Origin: Candidatus Woesearchaeota archaeon
GTDB taxonomy: Archaea > Nanobdellota > Nanobdellia > SCGC-AAA011-G17 > JACQNH01
NCBI GenBank assembly: GCA_016203175.1
Contig: JACQNH010000010.1
Span: 1 to 9,259, forward strand
Length of the DNA stretch: 9,259 nt
Direction of reading: 5' to 3'
In this document: positions 5,824 to 9,259 of the stretch, in pieces
How positions within the stretch are numbered: the first letter of the stretch is position 1
Layout: each line of letters begins with the position of its first letter
Notes under the pieces: model-generated
Database searches by the model: none
Told to the model about the DNA's origin: nothing
The model's input: only the letters and a program-made list of their open reading frames with translations
Made by a program: the position numbers and the translations under genes

Positions 5824-5832
5824 TTTATTAAA
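5824..5832 (-). promoter_or_regulatory. TATA box for the Gins51-L44e operon
   Basis: On the minus strand TTTAATAAA is centred 28 nt before the Gins51 ATG at 5800, inside the 50-nt gap after ApgM. Confidence 0.5.
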
Positions 5833-5850
5833 TTTTATATTGTAAAATTA

Positions 5851-6951
5851 TTATAAAAGAGTTAATAAATTTTTTCCATGAAATCTTTCTAAAGAACCAT
5901 TTTTGCAGTCTATTTCATTGAAAGCAGGGCAGTTATCTTTTCCTTTGCCATAGATTAAAACTGGAACTGGGTCATTTGAATGGGCTTTTAAGTTACAAGG
6001 TGTAGAATGGTCACAGGTTATGTATATAATGGTGTTTTTAAGGTCTTTAATCTTACTTATGAATTCTTTATCTATTTTTTCAATTGCTTTTATTTTTCCC
6101 ATTTTATTTCCTTGATGTGCAAATGAATCAGGGCCTTTTATTTCAATGTAGATATTGTGATTTTTAATATTTTTTAAAACAATTCTTGATAATTTTATTA
6201 AAGATTTTGGTTTTTTCATTACTTTCATTTTACATAATTTACCAATTGCTAATTCCACAGGCATGTCTGCTATTAGGATGAAATTTTTTAATGGTTTTAG
6301 TTTTGGAAGTTTGTTTGATGCACCTCTAGTTAAAATTACTTTGTCTTTTAATAAAAATTTTGATAAAAGCGTTATTTGATTTATTATCTTTGAAGTTTCA
6401 ATTGCTGCTTTTTCTAAAGGTTTTGAAAATTTAGGGTATAGTTTTTTATTTTTGAGCGGTATTGCAGTTGTTAGAAAATTTTCTTTTAATTCGTAGCCTG
6501 GATGGGAGGGTGTAACTTTTGGTGATTTTGTGTTTATGATTAAAACTCCCCTATAACCTATTGTATGGATGAATAATATATCTAATTTTTTAAATTCTTT
6601 TTTAATTTTTAATATTTCTTTTTTTGAAGGGGGAGCTTCTATGTTTTTTATTGATCCATCTTCATTCAAGGATGCAAAATTGGCTCTTAAGTAAACTTTA
6701 TTTTTTACTTTTATTTTTGAACCTAAAGCTTCCAATATTCCTCTTCCTGTATAAACCTTTTTGACATTAAAGCCAAGTAGGGATATCATTGCTTCATCTG
6801 ATTCTGGTGCAATGTCTTTATTTATAACATCCATTAAACCACATTTTCCATTTTTTGCTAAGAAATTTAAGTTTGGAATGTTTGCTAATTTTAAAGGTGT
6901 ATTAAAACCTGAGTCTGATGCGCCATCCAGAATTATAATTAGCTTATTCAT
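5851..6951 (-). CDS. apgM: Cofactor-independent phosphoglycerate mutase, archaeal type (ApgM)
   Basis: This 366-residue enzyme interconverts 3- and 2-phosphoglycerate in glycolysis/gluconeogenesis without 2,3-bisphosphoglycerate. It belongs to the alkaline-phosphatase-like two-metal superfamily. Visible motifs are LDGASD with metal ligand D9, APESDEAMISLLGF with probable nucleophile Ser51, TGRGILEALG, TRGASN, IEIKGPDSFAHQGN, and ITCDHSTP with D314/H315. The C-terminal GSLERFHGKNLL matches the family's end. It is somewhat shorter than the ~400 residues usual in archaea, without loss of a motif I can see. The start ATG 6951 lies 27 nt from a TATA box that mirrors the TruD promoter. It is the upstream neighbour of Gins51 on the same strand. 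Confidence 0.93.
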   Translation of the reverse strand: MNKLIIILDGASDSGFNTPLKLANIPNLNFLAKNGKCGLMDVINKDIAPESDEAMISLLGFNVKKVYTGRGILEALGSKIKVKNKVYLRANFASLNEDGSIKNIEAPPSKKEILKIKKEFKKLDILFIHTIGYRGVLIINTKSPKVTPSHPGYELKENFLTTAIPLKNKKLYPKFSKPLEKAAIETSKIINQITLLSKFLLKDKVILTRGASNKLPKLKPLKNFILIADMPVELAIGKLCKMKVMKKPKSLIKLSRIVLKNIKNHNIYIEIKGPDSFAHQGNKMGKIKAIEKIDKEFISKIKDLKNTIIYITCDHSTPCNLKAHSNDPVPVLIYGKGKDNCPAFNEIDCKNGSLERFHGKNLLTLL

Positions 6952-6959
6952 CAGGTAAG

Positions 6960-6981
6960 TTTAAATTTATATGTATTTAAA
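6960..6981. promoter_or_regulatory. Divergent mirrored TATA boxes between ApgM and TruD
   Basis: TTTAAAT at 6960-6966 and ATTTAAA at 6975-6981 form a perfect 7-bp inverted repeat with an 8-bp spacer. The left copy (TTTAAATTTATA) is centred about 27 nt before TruD ATG 6993. The right copy, read on the minus strand as TTTAAATA, is centred about 27 nt before the ApgM ATG at 6951. Both transcripts would be leaderless. Confidence 0.6.
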
Positions 6982-6992
6982 GATTTTTTAAA

Positions 6993-7964
6993 ATGAAAAT
7001 TAAGTCTGTACCGGAGGATTTTGTAGTTAAAGAAGTATGTAGTTTAGAGTTTAAGGATAAAAGTAAATATGGCTATTTTTTATTAAAGAAGAAGAATTAT
7101 ACTACCAATAAGGCTGTAGAAGTTATTAGTAAGGTATTGAATGTTTTTTTAAAGAATGTTAATTATTCAGGTTTAAAGGATAAAGTAAGTGTATCTGAGC
7201 AGTATATTTCTGTTTATGGTTATAATAAAGGGAATTTAGAATGGAAAAATACTGATTTAGAGCTTAAATTTTTAGGTTATGGTGATGAAAGAATAAATTT
7301 AGGTGTTTCTAAGTTTAATAATTTTGTAATAACTGTTAGGGATTTAAGTAAAAAGATTCCTGTTAATGTTAAGTTTATGGAGAATTATTTTGATGAGCAG
7401 AGGTTTGGTAAAGAAAATTTTAATATTGAAATTGGGAGAATGCTGATTAAGAGAAATTTTAAGGATTTATGTAAAAAATTGAATTTAGAAGTTAAAAATA
7501 ATGATTTTGTAGGTGCTTTAAGAAATTTTAATAAAAAAATTTTGAAATTATATTTACATGCCTACCAATCTTATTTATTCAATTTGGTTTTAAAAGAGTA
7601 TATCAAATTAAAATTTTCTAAAAATAATGTTAAAAACGGTTTTTTGTTTACTGATTTAGATAACTTTAATGATTTGAAAATCCCTTTACTTAATTTTGAT
7701 ACTAAATTTAATGATGAAGTAATTGAGAAGATTTATCTTGAATTGTTGAACAAAGAAAAGATTATACAAAAGGATTTTTTAATTAGGGAAATGCCTGAGT
7801 TAATTAGTCTGGGGGTTGAAAGAGACGCTTTTATTAATATTAAAGAGTTGAATTATAAATATTTAAATGATGAATTAAATGAGGGCAAATTAAAATGTAT
7901 CTTGAATTTTACTTTACCTGCTGGAAGTTATGCTACTATTTTAATTAAGAAGATATTTGGATGA
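6993..7964 (+). CDS. truD: tRNA pseudouridine synthase TruD (Pus7 family)
   Basis: This 323-residue enzyme of the TruD/Pus7 family isomerises a uridine to pseudouridine in tRNA (U13 in the characterised enzymes). The N-terminus has PEDFVVKEV (7-15), as in the family. The catalytic aspartate is D63 in SGLKDKVSVSEQYISV. Further family motifs are NNFVITVRDL (109-118), NYFDEQRFG (131-139), YLHAYQSYLFN (187-197) and a C-terminal LPAGSYATILI. The TRUD insertion domain between about 200 and 290 is short, making the protein smaller than most archaeal homologues (around 400 residues), in keeping with genome reduction. All catalytic motifs are present, so it is probably active. It is transcribed divergently from ApgM and has no Shine-Dalgarno sequence. 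Confidence 0.93.
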   Translation: MKIKSVPEDFVVKEVCSLEFKDKSKYGYFLLKKKNYTTNKAVEVISKVLNVFLKNVNYSGLKDKVSVSEQYISVYGYNKGNLEWKNTDLELKFLGYGDERINLGVSKFNNFVITVRDLSKKIPVNVKFMENYFDEQRFGKENFNIEIGRMLIKRNFKDLCKKLNLEVKNNDFVGALRNFNKKILKLYLHAYQSYLFNLVLKEYIKLKFSKNNVKNGFLFTDLDNFNDLKIPLLNFDTKFNDEVIEKIYLELLNKEKIIQKDFLIREMPELISLGVERDAFINIKELNYKYLNDELNEGKLKCILNFTLPAGSYATILIKKIFG

Positions 7965-7978
7965 TTGGTTCATAATTG

Positions 7979-7987
7979 TTTTTAAAT
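7979..7987 (+). promoter_or_regulatory. TATA box for the 121-residue helical protein
   Basis: TTTTTAAAT begins 15 nt after the TruD stop and is centred 25 nt before ATG 8009. Its T-run could also serve as the TruD terminator. Confidence 0.5.
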
Positions 7988-8008
7988 GAAATTTTTGATT
8001 AAAATTTA

Positions 8009-8374
8009 ATGGAAATGCCTTTACCTGAAATAATTGATAGGTTTACTATATGTAAATTGAAATTAGAAAGGATTGGAGAAAAACATTTGGAAAATGAATA
8101 TAATGTTTATTTGGAAGAGATTAATAAATTTAAGAAGAAAGGTTTGATTATGGAAGGGTGGATTAAGGAGTTATATGATTTAAATGGCAAGATTTGGGAT
8201 TTAGAAAATGATATTAGAAAGGGTAAGGAAGGTGAATTGGGCTTAGAAGAAGTGGGTAGAAGGGCGATTAAGATTAGGGAGTTAAATAAATTAAGGGTTT
8301 CTGTTAAAAATAGGATTGTAGAAGGTACTGGTTTGGGTTTTAAAGATATAAAAATGAATCATGCTTCTCAATAA
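8009..8374 (+). CDS. Small helical protein, unknown function (PEIIDR...NHAS type)
   Basis: This 121-residue soluble protein has no signal peptide. It opens with MPLPEIIDRFTICKLKLERI and is helical throughout. A loop or short helix GWIKELYDLNGKIWDLENDIR (50-70) leads into KEGELGLEEVGRRAIKIRELNKLRVSVKNRI (74-103), and the protein ends GFKDIKMNHASQ. The pattern (a helix with a DRxTI motif, an LNxxIWDLE helix, then an IRxLNxxRVxxKN helix) resembles small conserved helical proteins such as the DUF6165/DUF4254 kind sometimes found beside glycosyltransferases. I cannot confirm which family it is. Charged, evenly spaced helices suggest a helical bundle or oligomer. ATG 8009 is chosen over Met3 (8015) because it is 25 nt from the TATA box. 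The neighbours give no functional hint. Confidence 0.75.
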   Translation: MEMPLPEIIDRFTICKLKLERIGEKHLENEYNVYLEEINKFKKKGLIMEGWIKELYDLNGKIWDLENDIRKGKEGELGLEEVGRRAIKIRELNKLRVSVKNRIVEGTGLGFKDIKMNHASQ

Positions 8375-8378
8375 ATAC

Positions 8379-8387
8379 TTTTAAATA
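8379..8387 (+). promoter_or_regulatory. TATA box for the ribbon-helix-helix gene
   Basis: TTTTAAATA is centred about 8383, so transcription should begin near 8408-8412. That is just before the in-frame ATT 8414 and the out-of-frame ATG 8421, so a promoter survives even though the start codon is lost or unusual. Confidence 0.45.
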
Positions 8388-8413
8388 TCTTCTTTGTTCT
8401 TAGGTAATACACT

Positions 8414-8626
8414 ATTAAACATGAGCGTTATATAAACGTCGCTTTGCCTGAAGACTTAGTTAAGGAAATTGATGAAGTAATCAAAAAGTTTAAATTAAGT
8501 TATAAGACAAAAGGAGAATTTGTAAAAGAAGTAGTTAGACTATTGCACCAGCAACCATTCCCAAAATGGAATAAATTCAATTTTTCTACCATCAAATTCT
8601 CTAATTTCTTTAACCCCAAGGTATAG
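8414..8626 (+). pseudogene. Broken ribbon-helix-helix (CopG/Arc-like) DNA-binding gene
   Basis: The frame through 8426-8545 encodes RYINVALPEDLVKEIDEVIK, then a charged helix with YKTKGEFVKEVVRLL. This is a ribbon-helix-helix domain: a beta strand, a helix, and a second helix with the KGEFVKEVVR pattern. No ATG opens this frame. The ATG at 8421 reads into TAA after four codons, and a one-base shift after it would restore the frame. The only in-frame alternatives are ATT 8414 (rare) or TTG 8444, which would remove the DNA-binding strand. After residue LL (about 8545) the reading continues for 26 residues that are only the antisense of the ATPase gene, to TAG 8624-8626. The gene therefore looks truncated at both ends. 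A functional transcriptional regulator or antitoxin is less likely but not excluded. Confidence 0.6.
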
Positions 8627-9259
8627 GAGAAGAGATTTCTTTAGATTATATTTATTCATAAATAATTTTAATGTATTCAGATCCCTGTCTTCAACCCTTT
8701 CCCTATTTTTAACTTCGATAGGCAGAATGTTCTTGTCTTCAATTTTTAAGAAATCTATCTCTTTTTCTAAATTCCTCCAATAATACTTTCCGTCTATTGT
8801 ACTTAAAACAAAAGACTCTAAAATTTTATCGTTATTTTCTCCATAGCAGTATGCAAGATTCCACCAATAAGGATAAACTCTCTGCAGCTTTCTGCTCGTT
8901 GACAAAGTGCTTGGCCTAAAATTTTTAACAATTCTTATTAAATAGCAAAATTCAAGATAGAAAATATGCTTGTACAGAGTATTCTTGCTTATCCTTAGAT
9001 TTCTTGATAGATTATCATAATCAAGATAGAATCCAGGCTCTTTGTAAAACAATTCTAATAGATTATATAATAATTCTTTATTAATATTGCTAAACCTTTC
9101 CGGAAGGTCTGACTTGATTATCTTGTCTATAATTGTTGTTTTAAGATAATCCTTGATGACTAATTCATTATCCCAGTTTACTGTCTCCGGGAAGCTTTTT
9201 AATAAGTAAGAAAAAAACTCTTTTTTTATTTCCCTTAAGTACAGTTCATGATTCTCAGC
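8540..9259 (-). CDS. AAA-type ATPase with DUF4143 domain, C-terminal part
   Basis: The frame is open from the right edge of the window to the stop at 8540-8542, giving 239 residues of a protein that continues upstream. The first visible part (KDYLKTTIIDKIIKSDLPER) matches the region after the P-loop module. A winged-helix region follows (DYDNLSRNLRISKNTLYKHIFYLE), then the RVYPYWWNLAYCYG segment. The DUF4143 PD-(D/E)XK-like core has YYWRNLEKEIDFL and NILPIEVK, and the protein ends FIPFWEWLL. Such archaeal ATPases (COG1373-like) are multi-copy, mobile-looking genes of unclear function. The nucleotide-binding Walker motifs must lie outside the window. A TTG at 9052 is not the start, because the family homology and the open frame extend well upstream. 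Its 3' end overlaps the end of the ribbon-helix-helix remnant on the other strand. Confidence 0.85.
   Translation of the reverse strand, partial: AENHELYLREIKKEFFSYLLKSFPETVNWDNELVIKDYLKTTIIDKIIKSDLPERFSNINKELLYNLLELFYKEPGFYLDYDNLSRNLRISKNTLYKHIFYLEFCYLIRIVKNFRPSTLSTSRKLQRVYPYWWNLAYCYGENNDKILESFVLSTIDGKYYWRNLEKEIDFLKIEDKNILPIEVKNRERVEDRDLNTLKLFMNKYNLKKSLLLYLGVKEIREFDGRKIEFIPFWEWLLVQ

Noticed and set aside
6761..6958. 65-residue plus-strand open frame
   Set aside because: Antisense to the N-terminal part of ApgM, whose motifs (LDGASD, PESDEA) are unmistakable.
9050..9052. TTG as the start of the right-end ATPase gene
   Set aside because: The frame stays open to the window edge and the upstream residues fit the family, so the gene begins outside the window.

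Overview
The window is strongly AT-rich and comes from an archaeon. It carries archaeal or archaeal/eukaryotic genes: aIF2-alpha, ribosomal proteins S27e and L44e, Nop10, Gins51, archaeal-type phosphoglycerate mutase and TruD. Several proteins are shorter than is usual for their families, and the exported proteins have lineage-specific N-termini. Together these suggest a small-genome DPANN-type archaeon (Woesearchaeales or Pacearchaeales are my best guess; this is inference). Almost every first gene of a transcription unit has a TATA-like box centred 25-28 nt before its start codon and no Shine-Dalgarno sequence, which indicates mostly leaderless transcripts.

Layout. Positions 1-491 hold no intact gene. 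They contain a compact GC-rich element (24-123) that folds into a multi-branched structure, an A/G-rich hexamer repeat, and short coding-like remnants. Next come an endonuclease Q homologue (492-1742, +) and a small lipoprotein (1824-2408, +). These meet the minus-strand information-processing cluster head-on at a shared TTAA stop.

That cluster, read on the minus strand in order of transcription, is ApgM (6951-5851), Gins51 (5800-5183), L44e (5196-4879), S27e (4338-4153), aIF2-alpha (4151-3366), Nop10 (3363-3208) and PAC2 (3169-2405). The Gins51-L44e-S27e-aIF2a-Nop10-PAC2 order is a known archaeal gene neighbourhood linking replication, translation initiation, ribosome assembly and proteasome assembly. 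Here it is split between L44e and S27e by an opposite-strand gene for a membrane-anchored protein (4431-4877).

On the other side of ApgM, TruD (6993-7964, +) is transcribed divergently from a 41-bp spacer with two mirrored TATA boxes. It is followed by a small helical protein of unknown function (8009-8374, +). The right end looks like accessory DNA: a ribbon-helix-helix gene that lacks a usable start codon and runs into the 3' end of a DUF4143-type ATPase gene on the other strand (8540 to beyond the window edge).

The most unusual item is the structured element at 24-123. It has three C(GAA)G triloop hairpins and two CGAG/CGAG tandem G-A motifs in one fold. I do not recognise it as a known RNA family.
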